A stretch of 38,470 nucleotides of DNA from an uncultured beta proteobacterium (GTDB lineage: Bacteria > Pseudomonadota > Gammaproteobacteria > Burkholderiales > Burkholderiaceae_C), in contig CAIOUR010000082.1 in NCBI GenBank assembly GCA_903861575.1, positions 1 to 38,470 of the forward strand, read 5' to 3'. The notes below the pieces were generated by a model that saw only the letters and a list, made by a program, of their open reading frames with translations, had not been told where the DNA came from and made no database searches. Shown piece after piece: positions 1-7,804 of the stretch; the first letter of the stretch is position 1; each line of letters begins with the position of its first letter. The translations under genes were made by a program, and so were the position numbers.

Positions 1-129
1 AAACTCGAATCCATTCGCGGCGCTCTGGACAGTTTGCGTCTGCCTGGAACGGGTAGCGGCGTCGAAATTTATGACCGGCTGGGCCATGTGTCGCGTTTTT
101 CACGCGGACGCGGTTACAACGAAGCTTAG
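1..129 (+). CDS. C-terminal fragment, possibly FlgN-like export chaperone
   Basis: An open frame enters from the left edge and runs 42 codons to a TAG at 127-129; the start lies outside the window. The visible tail contains an amphipathic stretch (LESIRGALDSLRL) followed by GVEIYDRLGHVSRFS and a short basic, glycine-rich end. Many proteobacterial FlgN proteins (the chaperone for the hook-filament junction proteins FlgK and FlgL) end in a comparable 'YD..G' tail, and flgM-flgN often adjoin a fliK-like/fhlB pair as found here, so FlgN is the best guess. The identification rests on weak similarity and context only. The stop overlaps the stop of the convergent minus-strand gene by four bases. Confidence 0.4.
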   Translation, partial: KLESIRGALDSLRLPGTGSGVEIYDRLGHVSRFSRGRGYNEA

Positions 130-506
130 GCCAGACCGTCCACAGGGTCTGATGGCCCTCCGACATCGATTCCATCATCACCGCCTATGAGATCGCTGGC
201 TGGCTGTGCGGGATCGGCGGCCGCTGGACTGCTGACACCCTTCTCGTCGCCCGGACGCATGCCTTTGAGCCAATACACCCACGACAAGATCACAGAAACC
301 GCCGCATACAGCTCGGGCGGAATTTCATCGTCCACATTCAGCCGGCTCAAAAGGGCAAGCAGTTGCGGGTCCTGGGTGATGTAAACCCCGTTGGCTTGCG
401 CCTGGGCAATCATGGCCAGGGCGATTTCCTCGTCACCCTTTGCCGTGACGACCGGCGTGAGGTGCTGCCCGTACTCCAGGGCAATAGCTTGGCGGCGGAA
501 ACTCAT
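126..506 (-). CDS. fhlB: FlhB C-terminal-domain protein (FhlB / EscU-YscU-HrcU switch-domain homologue)
   Basis: This 126-residue protein matches only the cytoplasmic C-terminal domain of the flagellar export switch FlhB. It begins with RRQAIALEYGQHLTPVVTAK, corresponding to the part of FlhB just after the autocleavage loop, and continues through a GVYITQDPQLLALL segment and EIPPELYAAVSVIL, all typical of the family. It has no membrane segments and no NPTH loop. In other bacteria such proteins can partly replace the FlhB C-terminal domain during the change of export specificity. Residues from about 90 on are a low-complexity Pro/Asp/Gly tail. The start ATG overlaps the TGA of the upstream FliK-type gene (503-506), which suggests translational coupling. 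The stop overlaps the convergent gene at 126-129. Confidence 0.85.
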   Translation of the reverse strand: MSFRRQAIALEYGQHLTPVVTAKGDEEIALAMIAQAQANGVYITQDPQLLALLSRLNVDDEIPPELYAAVSVILSWVYWLKGMRPGDEKGVSSPAAADPAQPASDLIGGDDGIDVGGPSDPVDGLA

Positions 507-2440
507 GCCCGTATGTCCAAAACGGCACCAGCCAAGGCGGAGACCGGCGGCTCCTGGCTCGCGCCAGCCTGAGCGCCCGGACGCTCACCGTGTATGACCT
601 GGAAAGAGCGCATGGCAATGCCTGCAGACTGCAGCTGTTCGCCCAGAGTTGCAGCCCCGGACTGCGCCATGTCCACGACAGCGGCACTGCGCGCCCACAT
701 CATCAGGTCCACCCGGTCCTTGTCCAGCAACTCGGTCTTGAGCCACAACTCTCCGTAGTCAGCGCTGGTGGAGTGGACGTTGACAATAAAGGGCGTGGAT
801 CTTCCGTCGCTGGTGCGGCGGCGCTCAAATTGGATTTCGACGGGCGAGGCATCTTTGAAGGGAATGACCATATTGAAGACCAGCTCCTGCTGGGTTTGCG
901 CCTGGACCGCGCGAACCTGTGCGGACTCCAAATCGTCAACGCCGCGCTGCAGTTGCTGCGCATCACCTAGGTCCTCGTTGCTGAGTTCGTCCACTGCGCC
1001 CATGGATGCCAAGGCGCTCAAAAGCAATTGTTTGGTGTCGTTGGTCGGCATGTCACGGTCCACGCCGCTGAGCAAGCTGCGCTCCGAGCCCAGCGCCGCC
1101 TGTACCGCATTGCGCACATCCCGCGCAGACAACTGCGCCATGCTCAGCCGCTGGCGTGACCATTGCGCCTGCAAATCGGGACGGCCCACTTGGCGCAACA
1201 CAGCGTCCAAGGTACCGCTGTTGAACAAGTTCACCAGCTCGGGGAGCCCATTAGCCCGAAACAGCAAGCTCCCCAGGCGCGAAAAAAAATCCTGTGGCCC
1301 CAAGGTCACCCGCTGCGGCGCCTCCTCGGCCACAGTGGCCAATACACCGGAAAGGGACACCGGCGCCAGTGCCAAGGGTGGGGCGCCGGGCGCCGGCTTG
1401 GCCGCTGGTGCGAGCAAGTTGTGCAAAGTCGCGGTGCCGTCTTCGTTGATTTCAACCCGCAAGTTGACCAATAACGGGCTGTCTTGCGTACCCGGCTGCA
1501 GGGTCGGCAAAACCCGCCCTTCCACGACAAAGCCCAAAGATCCATCGCGAGCTTGGACGCTGGCCTGCAAAACCTGTCCATCTTTCAAACCCATGGCTTG
1601 CACGGTGGGGGCATCTACGCGGGCGACAGACGGTGCTGAAAGCGGCGCGGCGCGTTCCGGGAGAGCGGGCAAGGGAACGATGGGCGGCGCATACGCGCTG
1701 CTGCCCGCTTCAAGATCCTCAGACTGGTCTAAGGGCATACCGGGAGAAGGTGCCGGGCGTGGCGCTACCAGCTGGCGTGCCGGCAGTTGCCCCACCGTCT
1801 GCTGCTGAACCAAAGCACCCGCGTTGGCGGGCTGCGCCTGCATGCTTTGCGCCATGACGGCGGTAGCGACGGGTGCACTGACATTGCCTGCCGCCATGGG
1901 CGCTGGGCCTGCGTAGGCTGAGCGCTCCGTGGGGTCCGGGGGCGCTGGGGGGGCGCCAGGTACTGCGGGGGTTTGCGACTGCAGCGATGCCGCAGGTGGC
2001 GGATACAAATTACCCGCCGGCACGCTGGATGGCGCCGGCTGCGGGCTGGCCGATCTGGCCCCGCCCGCTGCGGCAGTAGCAACTGAACCACCACTGGAGC
2101 CAGAAGTCCCGCTCGCCTGCGTGCCGGCGGATTTACCCTGCCCCGGCGTGGGCAAGCGGTTGAGGGTCAGCGTTCCATCCGGGTTGATTTGGGCGCGCAA
2201 ATTCAGGCGCTGCCCGATAGTCCAATCCATTCCCGGCGGCAACTCCAGCAGGCGGCCCCTCAACAGCAGTGAGAGCTGATCGCCCTGGGCCTGCACCGTG
2301 CCCTGTACCACTTGGCCGTCCAACAGGCTCAGTAAGCGCGCGGTACTGGCTTCCACCAAAGGCAGCGACATCTGCCCCTGTGGAAAAACCACAGGGGATG
2401 GGCGCAACTGCTGCGCACTGTTTTCGGTGATGGAAATCAC
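503..2440 (-). CDS. FliK-type hook-length control protein (second copy)
   Basis: The 645-residue product has the two-part layout of FliK proteins: a long Pro/Ala/Gln-rich spacer and a C-terminal hook-length domain at about residues 517-620, including FNMVIPFKDASPVEIQ, GELWLKTELLDKDRVDL and a final FQVIHGERP. A roughly 62-residue segment occurs twice, at residues 36-96 and 279-343; both copies have 'DGQV.Q..VQA', a glycine-rich turn and an 'IN.DGT.TL..L' ending. I chose the GTG at 2440, 22 bases after the upstream gene stops. The frame stays open to 2554, but that extension lies inside the upstream gene. A second FliK is encoded at 21702-23411, so this one may act with FhlB in a related or backup role, or in another export step. 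The start is uncertain. Confidence 0.8.
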   Translation of the reverse strand: MISITENSAQQLRPSPVVFPQGQMSLPLVEASTARLLSLLDGQVVQGTVQAQGDQLSLLLRGRLLELPPGMDWTIGQRLNLRAQINPDGTLTLNRLPTPGQGKSAGTQASGTSGSSGGSVATAAAGGARSASPQPAPSSVPAGNLYPPPAASLQSQTPAVPGAPPAPPDPTERSAYAGPAPMAAGNVSAPVATAVMAQSMQAQPANAGALVQQQTVGQLPARQLVAPRPAPSPGMPLDQSEDLEAGSSAYAPPIVPLPALPERAAPLSAPSVARVDAPTVQAMGLKDGQVLQASVQARDGSLGFVVEGRVLPTLQPGTQDSPLLVNLRVEINEDGTATLHNLLAPAAKPAPGAPPLALAPVSLSGVLATVAEEAPQRVTLGPQDFFSRLGSLLFRANGLPELVNLFNSGTLDAVLRQVGRPDLQAQWSRQRLSMAQLSARDVRNAVQAALGSERSLLSGVDRDMPTNDTKQLLLSALASMGAVDELSNEDLGDAQQLQRGVDDLESAQVRAVQAQTQQELVFNMVIPFKDASPVEIQFERRRTSDGRSTPFIVNVHSTSADYGELWLKTELLDKDRVDLMMWARSAAVVDMAQSGAATLGEQLQSAGIAMRSFQVIHGERPGAQAGASQEPPVSALAGAVLDIRA

Positions 2441-2462
2441 GACTGAACCAGGCAGCCCCGGT

Positions 2463-2936
2463 TCAGGGGTAACGCACCCAGCGTTTGCGCTCTTCAGCGC
2501 TGCTGACGGCAGCCTGCCCGCGATGAGCACCACCCGCGTCGCCATCCGCCTCAATGGGCAGTGGCCCCACGACCGTCAGCAGTAATTTTTGGTGATCAGG
2601 GACGGTCAGCACCGCGCCCTTCCTCATCCTCGGCGGCGTCGTGACGGGAGTCACGAATGCCTGCGGGTTCTGGCTGATGAATGCGCGGCGCAACAGGTCC
2701 ATCTTCAGCGGGCTGTCGGGCATGGTGACCTGGATCACGTGGTCCAAGGTCTCCCCATTGCGCGGGGTGTACGTTACCGGCATTTTGGCGGGGACTTCGG
2801 CTATCGCGGCATCGCCAGCGGCGGCAGGCTCGGACTGCATCAAAGCGATAGCCAGGACGCTGCCGCTGGCCAGGCCCATCACCAGGACGCGACACAGGGA
2901 CACGAATCTGCGGGAGTGGTGGGTGATCAGGGCCAT
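2463..2936 (-). CDS. Exported FimV-like LysM-domain protein
   Basis: The 157-residue protein starts with a basic N-terminus and hydrophobic segment (VLVMGLASGSVLAIALM), followed by AAA, which fits a signal peptide or a single membrane anchor. Residues about 53-110 resemble the LysM motif of the FimV/HubP family: YTPRNGETLDHVIQ, then SQNPQAF and a closing KGAVLTVPD. LysM domains bind peptidoglycan, so a periplasmic wall-binding role is likely. The rest of FimV is absent. A GGAG ribosome site lies about eight bases before ATG 2936. The gene sits between flgT and the second fliK in the same direction. FimV/HubP proteins are polar landmarks in other species, but nothing here shows that role directly. 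Confidence 0.65.
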   Translation of the reverse strand: MALITHHSRRFVSLCRVLVMGLASGSVLAIALMQSEPAAAGDAAIAEVPAKMPVTYTPRNGETLDHVIQVTMPDSPLKMDLLRRAFISQNPQAFVTPVTTPPRMRKGAVLTVPDHQKLLLTVVGPLPIEADGDAGGAHRGQAAVSSAEERKRWVRYP

Positions 2937-2985
2937 GGGGCTTCTCCAGGTGGGGGATTAAATTGGACGCAGCGTACGAGGCCGT

Positions 2986-4206
2986 TCAGGGCAGGCTGTT
3001 GGAGGGCCACGCCCGCCATTGGGTCTGCACCGCTTTTTGGGGACCAGCCAGCCACTGCAGGCGGGCACTGCCCTCGCTCACGCTACTGACTTTAGCCAGT
3101 ACGGTTTGCGCGATCACGCCGGCGTCCAGGCTCCGCTGGGGAACTTGCTGGCTATTGACCAACACCCATTCATCGCCAACTTGGATGCCCGAGGCGGTGC
3201 CGGCATCAATATGGATCTGCGCGCCATCGACCAGCGTCACTTGCGGGTTAAAGGCCCGGCAGGCCAAAACGCCCCCGACGGAATCCGCCAGATAGGCAAT
3301 TTGGGGGCCCAGCGCGATGCGTGTGGCCTCGCTGAGCTGGACGGGACCGAAGCCAACCTGCTCGGATAACAAGTCGAGATGCAAGGTACGCTGAAAGGCC
3401 GGCCGGATGACGTCGCGCTCTTGGAGTGAAAGCTCCAAACGCACAGACAACCGGGGGGCGTTATCCCAATATAACTGGGGCGAGCTGCTTCCATTGAACC
3501 AACCCGGGACCCGCACCGCCACCGCATTGGGATCGGCTGCAGGTTTAGAGGGTGCCTGCGCCACCACGGATGGCACCTGAATCAATCGGACCGTAGCGCC
3601 CCAAGTAGGGGGCGGATTGGTCTCGCCAAGCAAGGCACGGGCATACGCCCCCTGCGGCTCCGGCAGTTTGTCGCGCAACTTCCATTGCCCACTGGCGCTG
3701 GCGCTGGCGCGCAAACGCTCGCCCACCAAGGCGCGAAGTGATTCCAGCATCCACCGCTCGTCTGCGGGCAAGTTGGCAGGCAATTCCCATTGCAGCGTCA
3801 CCAGGTGTTTGAAGCGGTCGCTCGGCGGCGGGCAGGCGGGCGCGGCCTTGTCAGCGGTATCTCCGACCTTGTCCCACTGAACCGACGCGTTAGGCTGACC
3901 CTTGGCGTCGCGCTCGTACGAAACAATGCGCACGCCCCGCACTTGCATGCCGTTGCGAAAAGAATTCATTTCCCGCAACACACCGTCGCCATCAATCCAA
4001 CTGGTGGATACCACCTGGGTTGGCGCCTCCAGCGCGGCCTGCAGCAGGCTCTGGCGTACCGCAGCCAGGCGCTCTTCGGGACTCAATGCCTCAGCCGCCA
4101 ACAAGCGCTGGCCCGTTAGCAACACCCCCAACACTGCCAGCCCCAGCGCAAATCGACCCACGCCCGGGTAGGGGCGGTTGGGCATGGGCAAGGCAAACAG
4201 GCGCAT
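2986..4206 (-). CDS. flgT: FlgT-like flagellar assembly protein (H-ring component)
   Basis: The 406-residue protein has an N-terminal signal peptide (hydrophobic core FALGLAVLGVLLTG, likely cleavage near LLAAEA). Its N-terminal part, with EERLAAVRQSLLQAALEA, resembles the first FlgT domain. Its C-terminal part has a small beta-rich domain with VTLVDGAQIHIDAGTASGIQ followed by VGDEWVLVN, as in the FlgT C-terminal domain. In Vibrio, FlgT forms the H-ring around the LP rings of the basal body and is needed to assemble the T-ring of MotX and MotY. The gene begins nine bases after the flgP stop, which fits the same complex. No strong ribosome site is visible before the ATG, so translation may be coupled to flgP. 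The middle of the protein is divergent. Confidence 0.65.
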   Translation of the reverse strand: MRLFALPMPNRPYPGVGRFALGLAVLGVLLTGQRLLAAEALSPEERLAAVRQSLLQAALEAPTQVVSTSWIDGDGVLREMNSFRNGMQVRGVRIVSYERDAKGQPNASVQWDKVGDTADKAAPACPPPSDRFKHLVTLQWELPANLPADERWMLESLRALVGERLRASASASGQWKLRDKLPEPQGAYARALLGETNPPPTWGATVRLIQVPSVVAQAPSKPAADPNAVAVRVPGWFNGSSSPQLYWDNAPRLSVRLELSLQERDVIRPAFQRTLHLDLLSEQVGFGPVQLSEATRIALGPQIAYLADSVGGVLACRAFNPQVTLVDGAQIHIDAGTASGIQVGDEWVLVNSQQVPQRSLDAGVIAQTVLAKVSSVSEGSARLQWLAGPQKAVQTQWRAWPSNSLP

Positions 4207-4215
4207 AAACCGTGC

Positions 4216-4830
4216 TTACCGCGCTTTGGCAATCATTTGGGACAGGTACAAGGAACGCAGGTCCTGGACCACCGGGCGGTCCAAAGTCAAGGTCACTTCA
4301 TAGGTATCGTCGCCCGCCGGGGTGATGCTGACCAGCGTGGCACCAAAAATCACGCCCTCCACGCGGCTGCGAAAGGTGTCGTTTTGCACCACCATGTCTG
4401 CCACGGTGGCATTGGCCTCAACCTTGAGACCATAAACCTGTTCGGTCAAGGCGCGGTAGGCATCCAACTTGGCCGCGCGAATAGCCAACAAGCGCTGTTG
4501 CGCCGGATTTCGGTGATTTTGCACGCTGATGACCGCATAACCCGTCGCAGTCAAGGTTTCCCGACGCTCCACCAGCGGAGCGATGACGGTGCCCGCCTCC
4601 ATGGTTGTCGGCACCGCAACCTTGGTGGCCGGAACCGGTGGCACTGCTGTGGAGCCACTTTCTGCGCCCGGCACAAGGCCCGCCGGCGCCCCTGGGGACA
4701 TTGGCGCAACCGCGGAAGGCGAGGCCTTTTGGGTCGCGGATGGCGCCGCGCTCAGGTGCAGGGGAATACCCTCGCAGGCAGTCAAAACAGGCACAACCAA
4801 AACAAACAGAAGTTGGACGGAGCGATTCAT
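4216..4830 (-). CDS. flgP: FlgP-like outer-membrane lipoprotein (LPP20 family)
   Basis: The 204-residue protein begins with a lipoprotein signal ending in a clear lipobox (LTAC, lipidated Cys19). After a low-complexity Pro/Ala linker comes an LPP20/FlgP domain: ATGYAVISVQNHRNPAQQRL, then AIRAAKLDAYRALTEQVYGL, and near the end DDTYEVTLTLDRPVV. FlgP forms the basal disk in Campylobacter and, with FlgO and FlgT, the H-ring in Vibrio. The start ATG at 4830 has an AAGGAA site seven bases upstream; longer readings of the frame would overlap the upstream Sel1 gene and lack the signal peptide. It is immediately followed by flgT. FlgO is not in the window. Confidence 0.75.
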   Translation of the reverse strand: MNRSVQLLFVLVVPVLTACEGIPLHLSAAPSATQKASPSAVAPMSPGAPAGLVPGAESGSTAVPPVPATKVAVPTTMEAGTVIAPLVERRETLTATGYAVISVQNHRNPAQQRLLAIRAAKLDAYRALTEQVYGLKVEANATVADMVVQNDTFRSRVEGVIFGATLVSITPAGDDTYEVTLTLDRPVVQDLRSLYLSQMIAKAR

Positions 4831-4850
4831 GGTGAATTCCTTAGATAGGG

Positions 4851-7481
4851 CTACTCTTGAACATCGGCATCCAGGCCAACTTCTTGAGCCTGTGGATCCA
4901 GTGCGGAAGGACCGGGTGGCAATCCAGCGGCCGCAAGGTACCAGCGTGCGGCCACAGCATAGTCCTGCGCCACACCCTGGCCGTTGGCGTACATGTGGCC
5001 CAGACAAAACTGGGCTCCGGAGTCACCTGTGTCAGCTGCGCGGCTGTACCACGCAAGGGTCAACGCGGGGTCGTGGGGCAGGCCCTCGGCAAGCCAATAC
5101 GCACGCGCCAACATGTACATCGCCAGCGGATCGCCCTGCAACGCGGCGCGCTCATAGGTCTGTGCGGCGCGACCAAGCGCCGCCGAATCCGCCGCGTCAG
5201 GTGCCAACGCAGCCAGGCGCAAGCCGTTAGCCAGGTTCACCATGGCTTGTACGTGGCCTTGCTGTGCCGCCTGCTCGAAATAACCTAGCGCCAGCGCGGA
5301 CGCCTCGCCGCTGTCCAGCGACTCTAAGACCCCAAGAGCAAACTGGGCCTCAGCCAGACCCGAAGACGCAGCCACATGCCACTGTGCACGGGCGCGGCCC
5401 AGAGCTGTCGCGTCCTGGTCGCGGGCACGCCAACCCATCACGCCCAGGTTGTACTGCGCGGCCAACTGATTTTGCGCGGCGGCTTTGGCATACCAGTGCG
5501 CGGCCAAGGCATGGTCGACCGGCGTGCCCTGGCCCAGGTCATACATGAGCGCCAAGTTGAACTGCGCTGATGCGTCGCCGGTATCCGCCAGGCTGCGGTA
5601 GTTATCCAGAATGCGGCGGAAGTCGGGCTGGAAATCGCGGCTGTCGGCGTGCATCAAGGTGTACTGCTGCAGTGCACCCGGGTGCCCCTGGTCGGCAGCC
5701 GCGCGCAACAAGGCGCTGGCCTCTAATGCCGCAAAGGAGGCTTGCTTGGATGATGCAGCATCGCGGATTCCCGGATTTTCCTGGGCCAGCAGCATGCCCA
5801 GCGCGTACTGGGCGCTGGGGTCACCGGCCTCGGCGGCGGCCTGGTAGTGGGTGGCGGCTTCCCAAACGTTGACGGGCGTACCTTGACCCAGCGCGTACAA
5901 AACACCCATGTTGTGGTGCGCCTGTGCGCAACCGAGTTCGGCTGCTGCACGCAAGCTACTGAGCGCGCGCGGAATGTCACGCGCAAAGGCGTGTCCGTCC
6001 TCGCGGCCGGCGCCGGGCACGGCGTCGGCAGCACCATCAGTAGCTGATGCGTAAATGACCCCCAAATTGAACCAAGCGTCCGCGTGATTTTTTAGCGCTG
6101 CTGGCTCGAAGCACAGCGCTGCCTGGGCGGCGTCGGCCTCCACACCCCAACCCTGGGCGTACATCACGCCCACGGTATACAGAGCCTCCGCGTTACCCGC
6201 ATCCGCTGACTGGCGTAGCAATTCAAAGGCTTGGGCATAACGCTGCGGCGCGTCGGGGGACTGCAGCAATAGCAGACCCCAATTGCAACGCGCCAGCGCG
6301 TCGCCTTGCTCGGCAGAACGGCGGTACCACTGCGCTGCGAGCACCGGGTCGGCGCTGACGCCCGCGCCCATGGCGTAGACCGCGCCCAGGTTGCACTGCG
6401 CACCAGCATGACCCAAATCGGCAGCGGTCTGGTAGTGCTGGCGCGCAGCCGCCAGATCCACCGCACCGGCGTCCCCGCTTTGGGCGAGACAACCCAGCAC
6501 AAAGTGGGCCTCGGCCAGACCCAAGGCTGCACTGCGCTGGTAGCCGGCCACGGCCTCTGCCATATCCAGCGGCAAGTGATCGCCTCGCGCGCTGAGTACC
6601 GCCAAATTAAAGATAGCCTGCGGATGATCCTGGGCAGCCGCGGCTCGGTAACAGTCGACTGCTTTCCCCATATCCGCCTGGCAGCCCTGACCCGTGGCAT
6701 ACATGACGCCCAAATTGAACTGGGCGCAAGCCAATCCGCTTTGCGAGGCCTGCGTGTACAGCGTGTGCGCCTCGGCAAAATCGGGCTCGGCGCCCTGACC
6801 CAGGGCGTTCATCAAGGCCAGATTGAACTGAGCCGCCGCATCGCCCTGACCGGCCGCCAGCGCGTACCACTTGCGTGCCTGCACCAGGTCTTGGGGCACA
6901 GCCGGTTGATGGCCTTGTGAGAGCAGCAGTCCCAGTTTGACTTGCGCATAGGCATGGCCTTGGGCGGCAGCGGATTCGTACCACTTGAGGGCTTGCACCA
7001 GGTCCTGGGGCAGGCCCTCACCATGGGCGTAAATCAGACCCAAATGGAATTGCGCGGTGGCATCGCCCTGGGCTGCCGCTTTGGCAAACCAATGCGCGGC
7101 GCGGGCGCTATCCTGCGGTGCACCCTGGCCATTGGCGTACATAAATGCCAGGTTGGTTTGCACATCCGACAGCCCTTGTTCGGCGGCACGCTCGTACCAT
7201 TCCAGGGCGATGGCATCGTCGCGGTCCACACCCTGGCCGTTGGCGTACATAAAGCCCAGGTTGTACTCAGCCGGCGCATAGCCCTGGTCTGCAGCCAGGC
7301 GGTACCACTTGAGGGCCTCGCGGTAATCCTGGTTCACGCCCTGGCCGTTGGCGTACATGAAGCCCAGGTTGTTTTGGGCCGCCGCATAGTCCAGCGAGGC
7401 CAGAGGCCGCGAAATGCGCAGCGCGTTGGCGAAGTCACCCCTGCGGTAGGCGGCGTTGGCGTCGTCGAGCAGGGTTTTCAC
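4851..7481 (-). CDS. Large Sel1-repeat protein (22 repeats)
   Basis: The 876-residue protein is built almost entirely of Sel1-like repeats (alpha-alpha hairpins of about 36 residues, typical unit 'AQFNLGVMYANGQGV..D...A..WY..AA.QG'). I count 22 repeats from about residue 33 to the end; the first four and the last are close to consensus, while several central ones (11, 13, 15, 16 and 18-20) are degenerate or carry insertions. There is no signal peptide or membrane segment, so it is probably cytoplasmic. Sel1 solenoids are protein-binding scaffolds; the partner is unknown. The start is a GTG at 7481, with few alternatives. The gene lies 20 bases before flgP in the same operon. A MotX-like role is unlikely because export signals and the MotX Cys-containing tail are missing. 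Confidence 0.85.
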   Translation of the reverse strand: MKTLLDDANAAYRRGDFANALRISRPLASLDYAAAQNNLGFMYANGQGVNQDYREALKWYRLAADQGYAPAEYNLGFMYANGQGVDRDDAIALEWYERAAEQGLSDVQTNLAFMYANGQGAPQDSARAAHWFAKAAAQGDATAQFHLGLIYAHGEGLPQDLVQALKWYESAAAQGHAYAQVKLGLLLSQGHQPAVPQDLVQARKWYALAAGQGDAAAQFNLALMNALGQGAEPDFAEAHTLYTQASQSGLACAQFNLGVMYATGQGCQADMGKAVDCYRAAAAQDHPQAIFNLAVLSARGDHLPLDMAEAVAGYQRSAALGLAEAHFVLGCLAQSGDAGAVDLAAARQHYQTAADLGHAGAQCNLGAVYAMGAGVSADPVLAAQWYRRSAEQGDALARCNWGLLLLQSPDAPQRYAQAFELLRQSADAGNAEALYTVGVMYAQGWGVEADAAQAALCFEPAALKNHADAWFNLGVIYASATDGAADAVPGAGREDGHAFARDIPRALSSLRAAAELGCAQAHHNMGVLYALGQGTPVNVWEAATHYQAAAEAGDPSAQYALGMLLAQENPGIRDAASSKQASFAALEASALLRAAADQGHPGALQQYTLMHADSRDFQPDFRRILDNYRSLADTGDASAQFNLALMYDLGQGTPVDHALAAHWYAKAAAQNQLAAQYNLGVMGWRARDQDATALGRARAQWHVAASSGLAEAQFALGVLESLDSGEASALALGYFEQAAQQGHVQAMVNLANGLRLAALAPDAADSAALGRAAQTYERAALQGDPLAMYMLARAYWLAEGLPHDPALTLAWYSRAADTGDSGAQFCLGHMYANGQGVAQDYAVAARWYLAAAGLPPGPSALDPQAQEVGLDADVQE

Positions 7482-7500
7482 GGCAGGCGCGGGCTTCGAA

Positions 7501-7713
7501 TCACTCTTGCGGCGTCAGGATCGGGCCCAGCGCCTGGTGCTGCGGGCGATGCCACTGGTGCGCCGCCGCCTGCAGGCGTTGCGGGTGCGGCACATGCAAT
7601 TCGTGGGAGACGATGTGCGCCGTCAAAGGCTGGGGCTCCTGGTAACCCGGGCGCGGCAGATGCGCCTGCGCCTGCATGTGCTGCGCGGGTGCGAGGGGAT
7701 GCAATAGGCTCAT
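7501..7713 (-). CDS. Small His/Gln/Pro-rich protein of unknown function
   Basis: A 70-residue frame lies between the WDW-repeat gene and the large Sel1 gene. I place the start at ATG 7713 because AAGGA lies about eight bases upstream; an in-frame ATG at 7737 would add eight residues. The product is rich in His, Gln, Pro and Leu (for example SHELHVPHPQRLQAAAHQWH) with no membrane segment or recognisable motif. It follows the WDW gene by 91 bases and ends 19 bases before the Sel1 start. The position and ribosome site favour a real gene, but the composition is unusual and chance cannot be excluded. Confidence 0.45.
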   Translation of the reverse strand: MSLLHPLAPAQHMQAQAHLPRPGYQEPQPLTAHIVSHELHVPHPQRLQAAAHQWHRPQHQALGPILTPQE

Positions 7714-7804
7714 TCCGGAATCCTTGGGAGTGGGCATACCCCGCGCCGACCGGCGTGTGCTATCGGATGGCGCAAGGCGGCAAGACGAGGCTGTTCAGCT
7801 GTCA

